The position numbers and the translations under genes are program-made. Below the pieces are notes generated by a model. It was not told the origin of the DNA and did not search any database. It saw only the letters and a program-made list of their open reading frames with translations. A stretch of DNA of 13,087 nt, taken from positions 1 to 13,087 of the forward strand of contig CAJMNV010000051.1 of assembly GCA_905214825.1 (NCBI GenBank), written 5' to 3'. This document shows, piece after piece, positions 12,977 to 13,087 of the stretch. The DNA is from an uncultured bacterium (GTDB lineage Bacteria; Bacillota; Clostridia; Lachnospirales; Anaerotignaceae). Positions within the stretch are counted from its first letter, which is position 1, and each line of letters opens with the position of its first letter.

Positions 12977-13038
12977 GCCCTTTCATTCTTAGAAAGAGCA
13001 AGGATTTTTGTTCAATATATACGAGCAAAATCGCTCAT
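12977..13038 (-). promoter_or_regulatory. Structured leader of rpsF, possible S6:S18 autoregulatory site
   Basis: Two hairpins lie in the predicted leader. One is at the very 5' end (ACGAGC 13021-13026 with GCTCAT 13033-13038). The second, an 8-bp stem, pairs 12977-12984 with 12992-12999 around a 7-base loop, ending about 12 bases before the ribosome-binding site. S6:S18 complexes are known to bind leaders of this operon in many bacteria. I do not see the CCG bulge I associate with that motif, so this is a suggestion only. Confidence 0.3.
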
Positions 13039-13046
13039 ACCAATAC

Positions 13047-13075
13047 AGCATAGCACAAAATTTTTGGAAATACAA
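13047..13075 (-). promoter_or_regulatory. Promoter of rpsF-ssb-rpsR
   Basis: Minus strand: TTGTAT (complement of 13070-13075), 17-base spacer, TATGCT (complement of 13047-13052) with TG one base upstream (extended -10). Predicted start near 13040 gives a leader of about 90 bases. Confidence 0.65.
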
Positions 13076-13087
13076 GATTTTTTTTAT

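Overview
The window is an AT-rich stretch of a low-GC Gram-positive chromosome. The genes point to a spore-forming member of the Clostridia, probably Lachnospirales-like: greA next to lysS, the cdaA-cdaR-glmM module, DapH-type (acetylase) lysine synthesis, a DUF2508-bofA pair (BofA is a sporulation protein), rpsF-ssb-rpsR, and strong AGGAGG ribosome-binding sites. There are no insertion sequences, phage genes, CRISPR arrays, tRNAs or rRNAs. It is mostly conserved core chromosome, and the most unusual content lies between the genes.

Layout, left to right. (1) 10-5956, plus strand: greA and lysS, a terminator, then a 400-base gap holding a possible structured RNA and the promoter of cdaA-cdaR-glmM (c-di-AMP synthase, its membrane regulator, and phosphoglucosamine mutase). 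(2) 6002-7193, minus strand: dapH followed by a small membrane-anchored protein of unknown function. (3) 7362-8510, plus strand: an M20D amidohydrolase divergent from dapH, plausibly the deacetylase of the same lysine/diaminopimelate pathway. The shared 168-base gap holds two face-off promoters and an inverted repeat overlapping both. (4) 8535-12948, minus strand: an unknown 223-residue protein, a uracil-DNA-glycosylase-superfamily protein, a rhomboid protease with an extra N-terminal domain, bofA, yaaL-like DUF2508, and the rpsF-ssb-rpsR operon.

How the genes fit together. Translation and transcription (greA, lysS, rpsF, rpsR), wall precursor supply (glmM for UDP-GlcNAc, dapH and perhaps the M20D enzyme for diaminopimelate and lysine), c-di-AMP signalling (cdaA-cdaR), and DNA maintenance (ssb, UDG) sit side by side. 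Several of these loci are origin-proximal in Bacillus subtilis.

Three non-coding signals deserve most attention. A cluster of DnaA boxes (two perfect copies exactly 20 bp apart plus three near-perfect ones) lies between the rhomboid and UDG genes. A consensus sigma-A promoter upstream of the rhomboid gene is followed by an intrinsic terminator before the rhomboid ribosome-binding site, which looks like an attenuator or a small RNA. A three-way-junction RNA fold with many G-U pairs lies upstream of cdaA. All functional calls are from reading the sequence; no database search was run.
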